Counted from the first letter of the stretch, positions 35,115 through 46,489 are shown. The stretch: 64,000 bases of DNA from Streptomyces sp. NBC_01241 (GCF_041435435.1 NZ_CP108494.1:806001-870000), one strand, 5' to 3'. Notes: generated by a model not told the origin, from the sequence alone. Made by a program: numbers and translations.

Positions 35115-36071
35115 ATGAACGTCCTCGCCGTGGTTCTGGCGCTGTGGGCGGCCCTCGCCAATGGCGCGGCATCCGTGCTGCAGCGGCGCGCCGCCATGGA
35201 GCAGGCGGAGTCCGAGGCGGTGGGCGGCGGGCCGGCGGTGCGGCAGGGGATGCGCGCTCTGGCGCGGCTGGTGCGCCGGCGCTTCTGGCTGGCCGGTGTG
35301 ACGGTGCTCGGGCTGTCCGCGCTCCTGCAGGCGGGGGCGCTGGCGGTCGGCAGCCTGTCTGTGGTGCAGCCGCTGATGGCGAGCGAACTCCTCTTCACCC
35401 TGCTGCTCGGCACCGTGGTCTTCCATCACCGTCCGGGCGGCCGCACCTGGCTGTCCTTCCTGATGCTCGCCGCAGGTCTGGCGCTCTTCCTGGCCGCCGT
35501 CGGCCCGTCGGCCGGGGAGGGAACCGGAATGGCCGGTGCCTGGCTGCCTGTCGGAATCCTCGCCGCCACCGCAGTGCTCGCGCTGCTCCTGGTGGCCCGT
35601 ACGCTCACCGGCGCCGCCGGCGCCGCGGTGCTGGGCTGTGCCACGGCCGTCTCCTTCGCCTGCACGGCCGCTCTGATCAAGGAGGTCACCGGCCGGGTCC
35701 CGGAGGGAGCGGCCGTGGTCTTCACGACGGGGTACGTGTACGCGCTGGGCTGCGCCGGTCTGCTGAGTCTGCTGCTGTTGCAGAGCGCTTTGCGTGCCGG
35801 GACCCTGGCCGCTTCCCAGCCGGCGCTCACGCTCGGGGACGCGCTGGTGAGTGTGGTGCTGGGGAAGGCCCTGTTCGGCGAGCGGATCGCGCTGGGTGAT
35901 CATCTGCTGCCGGCCACGCTGGGTGCGTGCCTGGTGGCTGCCGGCACGGTGGGCCTGTCGCTCTCCCCGGCGGTCGCGGGTCACTGGGATGCCACGAGAA
36001 CGACCCGGCGGCACGGCGGCGCCGACCGACTGGCGACGGCCGCCGACGACGAAGGGACAGAAGCCCGTTGA
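35115..36071 (+). CDS. DMT-superfamily (EamA-like) transporter
   Basis: A 318-residue membrane protein with about ten helices. NVLAVVLALWAALANGAASVLQRRAAM is an EamA-like first helix, LSALLQAGALAVGSLSVVQPLMASELLFTLLLG belongs to the first repeat and ASQPALTLGDALVSVVLG to the second. The start ATG 35115 begins the first helix. Its stop overlaps the likely TTG start of the next gene. Substrate unknown. Confidence 0.82.
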   Translation: MNVLAVVLALWAALANGAASVLQRRAAMEQAESEAVGGGPAVRQGMRALARLVRRRFWLAGVTVLGLSALLQAGALAVGSLSVVQPLMASELLFTLLLGTVVFHHRPGGRTWLSFLMLAAGLALFLAAVGPSAGEGTGMAGAWLPVGILAATAVLALLLVARTLTGAAGAAVLGCATAVSFACTAALIKEVTGRVPEGAAVVFTTGYVYALGCAGLLSLLLLQSALRAGTLAASQPALTLGDALVSVVLGKALFGERIALGDHLLPATLGACLVAAGTVGLSLSPAVAGHWDATRTTRRHGGADRLATAADDEGTEAR

Positions 36072-36892
36072 GCCCCCGGCACAGCAGGATCCTCCTCGCG
36101 CTCCGTGCCCCATTGACCGTGTCGGCCCTCGTGCTGACCGCTCATGTCGCCCCGGCCGGCACATGGCTGCCGGGGCTGCGCCGGACGTGCTTTCCCGCCC
36201 TGGCCGGACTCGGCCACCCCAGGCATGTCGCCCTGACCTTCGATGACGGCCCGGACCCCCGCTCCACCCCGCTCTTCCTCGACGCACTGGACCGGCTGTC
36301 CGCCCGCGCCACCTTCTTCGTGCTCGGGGAAAGTCTGCTGCGCCATCCGGAACTCGGCCGTGACATCGTCCGCCGCGGCCATGAACTCGCCGTTCACGGC
36401 TGGACACACAGCCGCCCATGGCTTCCCGCCCCCGGCCGGGACCTGCGCGAGGTCTCCCGTGCCGCCGAAGCGGTGCGAAGGGTCTCGGGCGTCCGGCCGT
36501 TGTGGTACCGGCCGCCGTACGGAGTCCTGACCGGCGGCCGGTGGACCGCCGCACTGGCCTGCGGGCTGCGACCGGTGCTGTGGTCGGCCTGGGGGCGGGA
36601 ATGGGCGAAGGACGCGACGTCCGAGGGGGTTCTGGCGACCGTGCGCGGCGGGCTGCGCGGCGGCGGGACGGTCCTCCTGCACGATGCCGATCAGTCGGCG
36701 TCGTGCCAGTGGCAGCCGGTACTCACGACGCTGCCGGAACTGATCAACGGCTTGCGGACGGCCGGGCTGACCGTCGGCCCGCTCGCCGACCACGGCCTTG
36801 CGCCGGCACGGCGGACGGGGTTGAGCGCGCCGGTTCCGACGGAGGGACCTCACGGCCGCTCTTCTTCCTGTCCCGGACGCAGGAACCACTGA
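36068..36892 (+). CDS. Polysaccharide deacetylase (NodB/CE4 family)
   Basis: A 274-residue CE4 enzyme that removes N- or O-acetyl groups from wall or capsular polysaccharide. Motifs: TFDDGPDPRSTP (catalytic Asp and metal Asp), HGWTHSR (metal His pair HxxxH), WYRPPYG, and TVLLHDAD. An N-terminal hydrophobic segment (ILLALRAPLTVSALVLTAHVA) could be a signal anchor. The start is probably TTG 36068 in a TTGA overlap with the transporter gene; no ATG or GTG is better placed. It overlaps the convergent hydrolase gene by 43 bp. Confidence 0.85.
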   Translation: MSPRHSRILLALRAPLTVSALVLTAHVAPAGTWLPGLRRTCFPALAGLGHPRHVALTFDDGPDPRSTPLFLDALDRLSARATFFVLGESLLRHPELGRDIVRRGHELAVHGWTHSRPWLPAPGRDLREVSRAAEAVRRVSGVRPLWYRPPYGVLTGGRWTAALACGLRPVLWSAWGREWAKDATSEGVLATVRGGLRGGGTVLLHDADQSASCQWQPVLTTLPELINGLRTAGLTVGPLADHGLAPARRTGLSAPVPTEGPHGRSSSCPGRRNH

Positions 36893-37518
36893 CGCGCGGC
36901 ATCCGCGACGTCTTCCAGGGCACCTGGTTCCTCGAACAAATGTGTGGCACCGGGAATCACGTGGAGCCGGTGCGGCACACGCAGTTGCTCGGCCGCCTCC
37001 CGGTTCAGCATCAGTACGTGCCCGTCGTCGCCGCCCACGATCAGCAGCACAGGGGACCGCACCCGGCTCAGCGCCTCAGCAGCCAGGTCGGGGCGGCCGC
37101 CACGGGACACGACGGACCGGACACGGCCGGGCCGCTCGGCCGCCGCCACGAGGGCCGCGGCGGCCCCGGTGCTCGCGCCGAAGAGCCCCAGAGGCAGCTC
37201 CGCCGTGGACGGCCGGTCGCCGAGCCAGTCGACCGCGGACACCAGGCGTCGCCCGAGCAGGCCGATGTCGAAGCGGTACTGCCCCGACACGGCGTCCAAT
37301 CGCTCCTCCTGCTCGGTCAGCAGGTCCAGCAGCAGCGTGCCCAGCCCCGCCTCCCGCAGGGACGCGGCCACGGCCCTGTTGCGCGGGCTGTGGCGCGAGC
37401 TGCCGCTGCCGTGGGCGAAGAGCACCACGCCCGCGGCCTGCTCGGGAATCACCAGGTCGCCGACGATCGCCGATCCGTCGACAGGTAGGGAAACCGCTTC
37501 GGATCTCATCACTGTCAT
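36850..37518 (-). CDS. Dienelactone hydrolase-like alpha/beta hydrolase
   Basis: A 222-residue cytoplasmic hydrolase. VVLFAHGSGSSRHSPRNRAVA is the oxyanion region, LFGASTGAAAAL the nucleophile serine elbow, LIVGGDDG the acid, and PGATHLFEEPGAL the catalytic His. ATG 37518 follows GGGAAGGAGACG, which decides the start. The family is common beside phosphoribosyltransferase and stress genes in actinobacteria; here it is single. Substrate unknown. Confidence 0.87.
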   Translation of the reverse strand: MTVMRSEAVSLPVDGSAIVGDLVIPEQAAGVVLFAHGSGSSRHSPRNRAVAASLREAGLGTLLLDLLTEQEERLDAVSGQYRFDIGLLGRRLVSAVDWLGDRPSTAELPLGLFGASTGAAAALVAAAERPGRVRSVVSRGGRPDLAAEALSRVRSPVLLIVGGDDGHVLMLNREAAEQLRVPHRLHVIPGATHLFEEPGALEDVADAARQWFLRPGQEEERP

Positions 37519-37530
37519 CGTCTCCTTCCC

Positions 37531-37560
37531 GAGGTGCGCCGAGGTGCGCCGAGGTGCGGC
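37531..37560. repeat. Three tandem 10-bp repeats upstream of the hydrolase gene
   Basis: GAGGTGCGCC occurs twice (37531-37550) and GAGGTGCGGC once (37551-37560), just 13 bp before the hydrolase start. A regulator site or polymerase slippage are both possible. Confidence 0.85.
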
Positions 37561-37680
37561 CGCGCGCACGGAGCGGGATCACCGGCGTGCACGGTGCGAC
37601 GTCGCATGTACGCTCCCCCACGCGTCCGGGTCCGTGTTCCCACGGTCGCGCGAGCCGTCGCCGCAGGCCACCCTGGAGTC

Positions 37681-37905
37681 ATGGCGACACCACCGATCAC
37701 CATCCACGCACCGACGCCGTCCGGCGGCCGGCTCGTGACCGTGCACATCAACAGCCGCGACGAGAAGCTCGGCATGGCACACAGCGATCAGGACCTCGTC
37801 GTGTTCCTCGCCGACGCCGGGCTGGCGAACCCGGAGCTGATCCTCAACAACCCCGCCGTGGTCCAGTGGCAGGGCACCGCAGCGCATCGCTACGAGAGCG
37901 CCTGA
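37681..37905 (+). CDS. 74-residue protein, paralog of the next gene
   Basis: ATG 37681 starts MATPPITIHAPTPSGGRLVTV. The C-terminal two thirds, MAHSDQDLVVFLADAGLAN then LNNPAVVQWQGTAAHRYES, align with the next gene (LAHSDRDLIGFLRRAG, DDPAWIEWREGRAHCYEAK). No transmembrane segment or known family is evident. A strand-turn-helix layout suggests a small alpha/beta fold. Function unknown; it sits at the left edge of the hypoxia-type gene island. Confidence 0.72.
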   Translation: MATPPITIHAPTPSGGRLVTVHINSRDEKLGMAHSDQDLVVFLADAGLANPELILNNPAVVQWQGTAAHRYESA

Positions 37906-37948
37906 CCCACCGCGAGCGTCGGTGCCCGCGCGGGCGCACCCTGGGGAC

Positions 37949-38161
37949 ATGGGTGCTCCGATCGTCGTGCACCGCCCGGCACCGGGCACGGGCGGCCGGG
38001 CGGTCACCATCAACGGTGGTCTCGCCGGCCTCGCACACAGTGACCGCGACCTGATCGGTTTCCTGCGGCGGGCCGGGGTCTACGACGCCGAGCACCTCCT
38101 CGACGACCCGGCCTGGATCGAATGGCGCGAGGGCCGGGCCCACTGCTACGAAGCAAAATGA
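37949..38161 (+). CDS. 70-residue protein, tandem paralog
   Basis: ATG 37949 follows CTGGGGAC. Shared pattern with the preceding gene: HSDxDLxxFLxxAG, then a Leu/Asp turn, then WxxxxAHxYE. The gap between the two genes is 43 bp, so they are probably one transcript produced by duplication. A strong hairpin follows the stop. Confidence 0.72.
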   Translation: MGAPIVVHRPAPGTGGRAVTINGGLAGLAHSDRDLIGFLRRAGVYDAEHLLDDPAWIEWREGRAHCYEAK

Positions 38162-38163
38162 CC

Positions 38164-38195
38164 GGCGGGACGAACGTGTGCGTGCTCGTCCCGCC
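38164..38195. terminator. Hairpin after the tandem paralogs
   Basis: GGCGGGACGA (38164-38173) and TCGTCCCGCC (38186-38195) form a perfect 10-bp stem with a 12-nt loop, two bases after the stop. Confidence 0.75.
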
Positions 38196-38432
38196 GCGCC
38201 GGGACCCGCCTCCGTCGAAGCGGCGGGGACATCACGGTGCGCGCCGCGAGGCGCGGGCAGCGAGGCGCGGGCAGCGACCGGATGATCGCCTCTTCGAGCA
38301 CCTACGCGTTACCCGGCCCGAAGGGCTCCACCTGGCAACGGAAGCGAGCCGGGTCCACCGCCGGCGGTTCGCTGCCGTGCCACGCGACGGTTCGCCGAAG
38401 CCGATGAGGCGTTCCGGTGCACAAGGAGCGGC

Positions 38433-38795
38433 TCATTGCTCGTCCTCGGTGGTCCCGACCGGGTCGGCGGTCCGTGCCGGAAAGAGCACGGACCAGCGAG
38501 CTTCCTCCTCACGCTGCTCCTCGCTCCGTCGCAGCCACGCCTGGACGGTCAGGGACACCACGGCGGTGGTGCCCGCGACCGCCAGCAACGCGGCCATGCT
38601 CGGATCGACCGGTATGAGCAGCAGAAACATTGTGAGGGCCGCCGACACCCAGCCGGTCAGCACAGCGGCCGCGGCCAGTCGCCGGGAGCGCGGCCGGTCC
38701 TGGCCGGCCCGCAGATCGATATAGGCGGGCAGGTACCAGACGTTGCCGGATGCGAAGAGCACGACGACACCGACCGCCAGAACACCGTGGGACAT
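38433..38795 (-). CDS. Small membrane protein downstream of ctaD
   Basis: A 120-residue protein with three hydrophobic segments (VLAVGVVVLFASGNVWYLPAYIDL, LAAAAVLTGWVSAALTMFLLL, MAALLAVAGTTAVVSLTVQAWL) and an acidic tail. It starts 53 bp after the ctaD stop on the same strand, so it is probably co-transcribed. It is not subunit III or IV as I know them. An accessory role in the oxidase is inferred from position only. Confidence 0.68.
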   Translation of the reverse strand: MSHGVLAVGVVVLFASGNVWYLPAYIDLRAGQDRPRSRRLAAAAVLTGWVSAALTMFLLLIPVDPSMAALLAVAGTTAVVSLTVQAWLRRSEEQREEEARWSVLFPARTADPVGTTEDEQ

Positions 38796-38848
38796 CGGGG
38801 AGCACTCTCCTGAGAGCGGGATTGCGGGAGGGGGGAGAGAGGGAAGGA

Positions 38849-40633
38849 TCAGTGCGGCACTGCGGGTTCGAGTTCAAGTGCGGCGATCTCCGGATGGTGC
38901 AGATCGAAGGCCGGGGACTCGCTGCGGATTCGGGGCAGGGAAGCGAAGTTGTGCCGGGGCGGAGGGCAGGACGTGGCCCATTCCAGGGAGCGGCCATAAC
39001 CCCAGGGGTCGTCGACGGTGATCTTCCTGCCGTACTGGCTGGTCTTCCAGACGTTGTAGAAGAAGGGCAGGAACGACAGTCCGAGGAGGAATGAGCCGAT
39101 GGTGGAGAGGGTGTTGAGAGCGGTGAAACCGTCAGCGGCAAGATAGTCCGCGTACCTGCGCGGCATTCCCTCGGCTCCGAGCCAGTGCTGCACGAGGAAC
39201 GTGAGGTGGAAGCCGACCGTCAGCACCCAGAACGTGATCTTGCCCAGGCGCTCGTCGAGCATTTTGCCGGTGAACTTCGGCCACCAGAAATGGAACCCGG
39301 CGAACATCGCGTACACGACCGTACCGAAGAGCGTGTAGTGGAAGTGGGCGACAACGAAGTACGAGTCGGAGACATGGAAGTCCAGTGGCGGTGAGGCCAG
39401 GATGACTCCGGTCAGTCCGCCGAAGACGAATGTGATCAGAAATCCAGTGGTCCACAGCATCGGTGTCTCGAAGGACAGCGACCCTTTCCACATCGTGCCG
39501 ATCCAGTTGAAGAACTTCACTCCGGTCGGTACGGCGATCAGGAAGGTCATGAAGGCGAAGAAGGGCAGCAGTACGCCACCGGTCACATACATGTGATGGG
39601 CCCAGACGGTGACGGACAGGCCGGCGATGGCGATCGTCGCGGCGACGAGACCGATATAGCCGAACATCGGCTTCCGGGAGAAGACCGGAATGATCTCGGA
39701 AACGATACCGAAGAACGGCAGAGCCAGTACATAGACCTCTGGGTGGCCGAAGAACCAGAAGAGGTGCTGCCACAGAAGCGCGCCTCCGTTGGCGGGATCG
39801 AAGATGTGTGAGCCGAACTTCCGGTCCATCTCCAGCGCGAAGAGTGCCGCGGCCAGGACCGGGAAGACCATGAGGATGAGTACGGCGGTCAGCAGTACGT
39901 TCCAGGTGAAGATCGACATCCGGAACATGGTCATTCCTGGGGCACGCATGCAGATGATGGTGGTGATGAAATTCACCGCTCCGAGGATGGAACCGAAGCC
40001 GGAAAGTGCCACGCCCATGATCCACATGTCGGCGCCGATGCCCGGCGAATGCGTGGCGTCGGACAACGGGGCATAGGCGAACCATCCGAAGTCCGCGGCG
40101 CCCTGCGGAGTGAGGAACCCCGCGGCGGCAATCAGTGAACCGAAGAGGAACAACCAGTACGCCAGCATGTTCAGTCGCGGAAACGCCACATCAGGTGCGC
40201 CGATCTGAAGCGGCATGAGCCAATTGGCGAATCCTGTGAACAGCGGCATCGCGAACAGGAGCAGCATCACCGACCCATGCATGGTGAATGCCTGGTTGAA
40301 CTGCTCGTTGGAAATGATCTGCGTCCCGGGACGGGCGAGTTCGGCACGCATCACGAGTGCCATCGCGCCGCCGATCAGGAAGAAGACGAACGCGGTGACG
40401 AGATAGAGCGTGCCTATCTGCTTGTGGTCGGTCGTCGTGAGCCACGAGACGACGATCCGCCCGCGAGACGAACGGCCCGGCAGATCGGTGCCGGGTCGCA
40501 TCGCCGGCTCTTTCGCGTCGGCCCGGGTGGCCCGGCGACCGTTCCTGGTGGAGTGCGCGTCGACGATGGCGGCTCCGGGTCCGGGGGGCACCGGCCCCTG
40601 TGAGGGGGCGGCCTGATTGCCCTGAGATTCCAT
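38849..40633 (-). CDS. ctaD: Cytochrome c oxidase subunit I, orphan copy
   Basis: A 594-residue haem-copper oxidase subunit I with twelve membrane helices. [16 protein letters not shown] is the N-terminal signature, [17 protein letters not shown] holds a haem a ligand, [15 protein letters not shown] carries the CuB His and the cross-linked His-Tyr, [10 protein letters not shown] the CuB His pair, and [15 protein letters not shown] the haem a3 and haem a ligands. CtaC, CtaE and CtaF are not adjacent, so this copy must use subunits from elsewhere or act as an alternative. ATG 40633 is taken as start; ATG 40501 is possible. Next to the OsdK-like sensor, an oxygen-limited role is likely. Confidence 0.93.
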   Translation of the reverse strand: MESQGNQAAPSQGPVPPGPGAAIVDAHSTRNGRRATRADAKEPAMRPGTDLPGRSSRGRIVVSWLTTTDHKQIGTLYLVTAFVFFLIGGAMALVMRAELARPGTQIISNEQFNQAFTMHGSVMLLLFAMPLFTGFANWLMPLQIGAPDVAFPRLNMLAYWLFLFGSLIAAAGFLTPQGAADFGWFAYAPLSDATHSPGIGADMWIMGVALSGFGSILGAVNFITTIICMRAPGMTMFRMSIFTWNVLLTAVLILMVFPVLAAALFALEMDRKFGSHIFDPANGGALLWQHLFWFFGHPEVYVLALPFFGIVSEIIPVFSRKPMFGYIGLVAATIAIAGLSVTVWAHHMYVTGGVLLPFFAFMTFLIAVPTGVKFFNWIGTMWKGSLSFETPMLWTTGFLITFVFGGLTGVILASPPLDFHVSDSYFVVAHFHYTLFGTVVYAMFAGFHFWWPKFTGKMLDERLGKITFWVLTVGFHLTFLVQHWLGAEGMPRRYADYLAADGFTALNTLSTIGSFLLGLSFLPFFYNVWKTSQYGRKITVDDPWGYGRSLEWATSCPPPRHNFASLPRIRSESPAFDLHHPEIAALELEPAVPH

Positions 40634-42865
<2,232 letters not shown>

Positions 42866-42879
42866 CGCCTGAGCGCCCG

Positions 42880-43641
42880 TCAGCTTCCCGGGGCCGGGGG
42901 CCACCCCTGACGGTCCTTGATCCGGCCGACGAGCATCGCGGCCTGGATACGGCGGGCCACGCCCAGTTTTGCGAGGATCGAGGAGATACGGTTCTTGACG
43001 GTCTTCTCGGCCAGGAAGAGACGTTCCGCGATCTCTCGGTTGGTGAGGCCCTCGCCGATGAGATCCAGGATCTGCCTTTCCCTGGGCGTGAGTCCGTCCA
43101 GTTCCGATGCCTCCGACGCCTCGGCAGGGGTGCGCTGGGGGCCCCGCAGCCGTGCCATCACGCGGGCGGTCGTCCGTGGATCGAGCATCGAGGTGCCTGA
43201 CGCGACCGTGCGTACGGCGGCGATCAGATCGGCTCCGTTGATCTGCTTCAGCACGTACCCCGCAGCGCCCGCCATGATGGCGTCGAACAGCGCCTCGTCA
43301 TCATCGAACGACGTCAGCATCAGGCAGGCGAGTTCGGGCATCAGGGCACGCAACTCCCGGCATACCTCGATACCGGCGTGGTCACCGCCCTGGTCGTCGC
43401 CGAGACGGACATCCAGTACGGCGACCTGCGGCCTGCTGGCCGGTACGCGGGCCAGCGCCTCCCGGGCGTCGGACGCCTCGCCGACGACCTCGATGCCGTC
43501 CTCGGCTTCCAGCAGGTCGCGTACGCCGCGCCGTACCACCTCGTGGTCGTCCAGGATGAAGACGCGTACGGGGGTCGCGGACTGCGACGGGGGCGTGCTC
43601 GGCGGGGTGGTGCTCAGTGGGGTGTTCGCGAACTCATTCAC
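42880..43641 (-). CDS. osdR: OsdR/DevR-like NarL-family response regulator
   Basis: A 253-residue regulator. The receiver domain has VFILDDHEVVRRGV, phospho-acceptor AVLDVRLGDD, LTSFDDDEALFDAIMAGAAGYVLKQINGADL (switch Thr/Ser and Lys), and the DNA-binding domain GLTPRERQILDLIGEGLTNREIAERLFLAEKTVKNRISSILAKLG. The wording around MAGAAGYVLK and LFLAEKTVKN is very close to mycobacterial DevR/DosR. A 25-residue Thr/Pro tail precedes the receiver. The GTG start follows a weak binding site. Predicted to be phosphorylated by the adjacent sensor and to bind GGGCC-N4-GGCCC-type palindromes. Confidence 0.9.
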   Translation of the reverse strand: MNEFANTPLSTTPPSTPPSQSATPVRVFILDDHEVVRRGVRDLLEAEDGIEVVGEASDAREALARVPASRPQVAVLDVRLGDDQGGDHAGIEVCRELRALMPELACLMLTSFDDDEALFDAIMAGAAGYVLKQINGADLIAAVRTVASGTSMLDPRTTARVMARLRGPQRTPAEASEASELDGLTPRERQILDLIGEGLTNREIAERLFLAEKTVKNRISSILAKLGVARRIQAAMLVGRIKDRQGWPPAPGS

Positions 43642-43740
43642 ATCATGCTCGATCGGTTCGGGGAGAGGGCCGGAACCAGTATGTGCCGGTCCGCAGGCCT
43701 GTTCCCGCCGGGGTGCCAGGGCATGGCAAACGGCGTCTGA

Positions 43741-43760
43741 ACAGGGCCGAAAGGCCCTGT
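43741..43760. promoter_or_regulatory. 20-bp palindrome, DevR-box-like, between osdR and the flavohemoglobin gene
   Basis: ACAGGGCC-GAAA-GGCCCTGT: perfect 8-bp arms around four bases. The G-rich half-site, 4-bp centre and spacing equal the DevR box GGGAC-N4-GTCCC. It lies about 100 bp from the regulator start and 120 bp from the divergent flavohemoglobin start, so it could serve both. Confidence 0.65.
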
Positions 43761-43880
43761 CACCGGGGGCCGGTCAGCGGGCAGGACGCGGTGCCATACT
43801 GACGCCGCCAAGATCGTCCGGGCACCACGGACATCCCCTTCCGGCCACCCCACTGCGCTGCACCGAGGAGCCATCGGCCC

Positions 43881-45218
43881 ATGAACACCCCGAGCGAGGA
43901 CTACCACGCACTGCTCGCACGGCATGACGCGATGCGGCTGCGACGACGCATCCTGACCCCGTCCGACAGCCGCCCCGAACCGTGGAGCGCCAAGGCCCCG
44001 CAGGCGTACGACGGAACTGCCGACCAGCGCCTGATCAGCGACTTCCTGCCACTGGTGAGCCCGCTGGAGGAGCTGATCGCCGAACTGTACCGGCTGCTGT
44101 TCGAGCGGCATCCGTATCTACGGTCATTGTTCCCCGAGTCGATGGCGTTCCAACAGGTTCATCTCGTAGGAATCTTCCGCTATCTGATCGGCAATCTGCA
44201 CCGTACGGACGAGATGATCGGCGTCTTCGAACAGTTGGGGCGCGACCATCGCAAGCTCGGTGTGCGCCCCGCGCATTTCGAGGCCTTCGAGGCGGCGCTG
44301 ATCGAGGCACTGCGCGTGCGCGCGGGCGCCCGGTGGACCAGCGCGCTGGGGGACGCCTGGCTGCGGATGTTGCGGCTGGCTGTTTCGGCGATGGTCAGGG
44401 GCGCGGACGAGGCGATCGCCGAACCGCCCAGCTGGGAGGCGACAGTGACCTCGCACGAACTCCGCACGCCCGATCTCGCGGTGCTGCGGGTACGGCCCCA
44501 CCAGCCCTACGCCTTCGAGGCCGGACAGTACGCGTCCATGGAGTCGCCACTGCTGGAACAGGCATGGCGTCCCTACTATCTGGCTCGCGCGCCGCATCCG
44601 GACGGTGAGCTGGAGTTCCATGTACGGGCCCGGGGCGCCGGCGGGGTGAGCGATGCGCTGGTGCACGGTACACGGGAGGGCGGCACCGTCCGTCTCAGCG
44701 CCGCGCGCGGCGCGCTGGCGCTGCCCGATCTCATTCCGTCCGCAGACATTCTGCTGATCGCCTCCGGTACGGGCTGGGCCCCGATGAAGGCGCTGCTCCA
44801 GCGGATCGATGCCGACCGGTCCCGTGCGCACCGGGTACGGCTGCTGCTCGGTCTCGCCGCGCCGCAGGACAGGGCGGCGGTCGAAGAGATGTACGACGCG
44901 GCATATCTGGAGGCGTTCCGGCGCGGACGCCCCTGGCTGACCGTCATCGCGGCTGATACAGCGGATGCCCGCTTCGCGGGCGCCGGGCTGCGGGCCCTGA
45001 ACGGAACACTGACTCCACGGCGTGGAGCCGCCGCCCCGCAGCACGCCTTTCTGGCCCTGGCCCCCGAGGTCTCCACGACCGGGCCGGCGCAGGCCCTCAC
45101 CGCGCGGCTGGTCGCCGCCGGAGTACCGGTCGCACACATCCATCACGAGACCACCGGCATCGACGCGGTCACAGAAACGTCTGCCAGTACGACCAGAACC
45201 GGGTTGCTATCAGCATGA
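43881..45218 (+). CDS. Flavohemoglobin-like protein with altered reductase end
   Basis: A 445-residue protein. A 45-residue N-terminal extension precedes a globin domain (about 50-180) with B10 Tyr in ELYRLLFERHPYLRSLF and proximal His in GRDHRKLGV. The reductase half has the FAD-like EAGQYASMES and RPYYLAR (usual RxYS changed) and the NAD-like IASGTGWAPMKALLQ. The C-terminal CGP motif of Hmp is replaced by ALAPEV. This resembles type II flavohemoglobins of actinobacteria rather than E. coli Hmp, so NO dioxygenase activity is uncertain. It overlaps the convergent VKOR gene by 50 bp. A DevR-type palindrome lies upstream. Confidence 0.85.
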   Translation: MNTPSEDYHALLARHDAMRLRRRILTPSDSRPEPWSAKAPQAYDGTADQRLISDFLPLVSPLEELIAELYRLLFERHPYLRSLFPESMAFQQVHLVGIFRYLIGNLHRTDEMIGVFEQLGRDHRKLGVRPAHFEAFEAALIEALRVRAGARWTSALGDAWLRMLRLAVSAMVRGADEAIAEPPSWEATVTSHELRTPDLAVLRVRPHQPYAFEAGQYASMESPLLEQAWRPYYLARAPHPDGELEFHVRARGAGGVSDALVHGTREGGTVRLSAARGALALPDLIPSADILLIASGTGWAPMKALLQRIDADRSRAHRVRLLLGLAAPQDRAAVEEMYDAAYLEAFRRGRPWLTVIAADTADARFAGAGLRALNGTLTPRRGAAAPQHAFLALAPEVSTTGPAQALTARLVAAGVPVAHIHHETTGIDAVTETSASTTRTGLLSA

Positions 45219-45843
45219 CGAGGGCCAGGCACCAGGTCACCGGCACCACGAGGGGGAACTCCAGCACCACCGCGACCAGGGCGCGTGGGGCAGGCAGGAC
45301 ACCATGGCGCAGATTGTGCACCGTGGTGTGGCAGAACATGAAGATGGTGGCCACCCACACGAGCACGCACCACAGGCAGAGGGCGCCTATGTCGTACAAC
45401 GCCTGCGTCATCAGCCACATGCAGAAGCCGACGCCGAACAGCGCGCCGAGGTTCAGCCCCAACCAGTACCAGCGCCGATAGCGGGCGCCTGCAAGCAGGC
45501 CCGCGCCGGTCCCCATCACCACCCCGAAGGCGACAAGCCCGATGAGCGGATTGGGAAAGCCGAACACCGACGCCTGCTCGCTGCGCATCACATTCGTGCA
45601 GGACACCACGGGGCTCAGCGAGCAGGCGGGCACGAAGCCGGGGTCGGCGAGCAGTTCGAACTTGTCGATCGTGATGACGAAGGAGCCGAGCAGCCCGAGC
45701 GCGGCGGTGATCACCAACAGCCACCCGAACCCCTGCCTCGCCCCGGCGCTCTCCCGGCCGTAGCCCGCCCCGGACGCACTGGACCGGTCGTCGGTCTCGG
45801 GTTCTTCCGCGGTCCTCCCCGCCCCACGCTCGGCCGGTTTCAT
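45169..45843 (-). CDS. Vitamin K epoxide reductase-family membrane protein
   Basis: A 224-residue protein with about five membrane helices. The loop pair CSLSPVVSC and the active-site CLWC (LYDIGALCLWCVLVWV) are the VKOR motif. Bacterial members oxidise extracytoplasmic thiol proteins (DsbB-like), passing electrons to quinone. The start ATG 45843 is in an ATGA overlap with the SLOG-like gene upstream; the N-terminal 40 residues are acidic and soluble. No DsbA-like partner is adjacent. Confidence 0.88.
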   Translation of the reverse strand: MKPAERGAGRTAEEPETDDRSSASGAGYGRESAGARQGFGWLLVITAALGLLGSFVITIDKFELLADPGFVPACSLSPVVSCTNVMRSEQASVFGFPNPLIGLVAFGVVMGTGAGLLAGARYRRWYWLGLNLGALFGVGFCMWLMTQALYDIGALCLWCVLVWVATIFMFCHTTVHNLRHGVLPAPRALVAVVLEFPLVVPVTWCLALVMLIATRFWSYWQTFL

Positions 45844-46319
45844 GTCCGCCCCCTTACGCAACCGTCCGGCCAGACGACCTCCACCCGGATTCCTCGCGCA
45901 CGCGCGAAGGCAACCAGATGTGCGGTGGCGTCCCGGCCGTCCGACGGCGATCCGTCCCACACGGCGAGCACGGTCCGGCACGTCTCCACCAGACGTTCAT
46001 CAGCGCTGACACACGCGTTGCGGTCGGCCGGATCGAGAGCCACCAGCCGTACGTGTTCGGCCAGGACCAGCAATTCGCCTGCGGCCGACCGGTCCCGCTC
46101 AGGCAGCACGGCGGGAACAGCGCCCTGGGCCGGCAGCAGCACTGTCAGCTTCCGCCCGGCCTCCCGGGCGGCCCGCCCGAACACCAGCGGCAGCCCCGCC
46201 CCGACCCGCACCAAGGCGGCCGCACCCTCTGCCAAGCGGTCCAGCCGTGCTCTCAGTTCGTCTTCCACCAGATCCAGGGTTCTCTTGCCGAGGTCTTTGT
46301 GCCCGACGACTGCGATCAC
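45840..46319 (-). CDS. SLOG-like nucleotide-binding protein
   Basis: A 159-residue Rossmann-like protein. The N terminus VIAVVGHKDL and the end AVWDGSPSDGRDATAHLVAFARARGIRVEVVWP match the SLOG superfamily, where VWDGxPSxGxGGT and ADVVAYARxxG bind a nucleotide-derived ligand. Here the GGT is DAT. GGAGGGAAAC selects GTG 46319 (or 46322). It is translationally coupled to the VKOR gene. Ligand and role unknown. Confidence 0.7.
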   Translation of the reverse strand: MIAVVGHKDLGKRTLDLVEDELRARLDRLAEGAAALVRVGAGLPLVFGRAAREAGRKLTVLLPAQGAVPAVLPERDRSAAGELLVLAEHVRLVALDPADRNACVSADERLVETCRTVLAVWDGSPSDGRDATAHLVAFARARGIRVEVVWPDGCVRGRT

Positions 46320-46459
46320 CACGTTTCCCTCCTGCTCTCGCACCCGCACCGTCCGAACGCTCCCACATGCCACGTCACGGCCCGCCCAGGAGCGGTTACT
46401 TGACCGGTCCGCAGCATGTGACGCACCGCAGTGAACCCATCGGAGGTCGGACGCCGATA

Positions 46460-46489
46460 GGGCCGTTCGGCCCTGGGGCCGTTCGACCC
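46460..46489. promoter_or_regulatory. Two tandem DevR-box-like palindromes
   Basis: GGGCCGTTCGGCCC (46460-46473) and GGGCCGTTCGACCC (46476-46489) lie 16 bp apart centre to centre, share the central GTTC, and are 70-86 bp before the PNPOx gene and about 140-170 bp before the divergent SLOG/VKOR operon. Paired boxes are also common at strongly DevR-induced mycobacterial genes. Confidence 0.65.
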
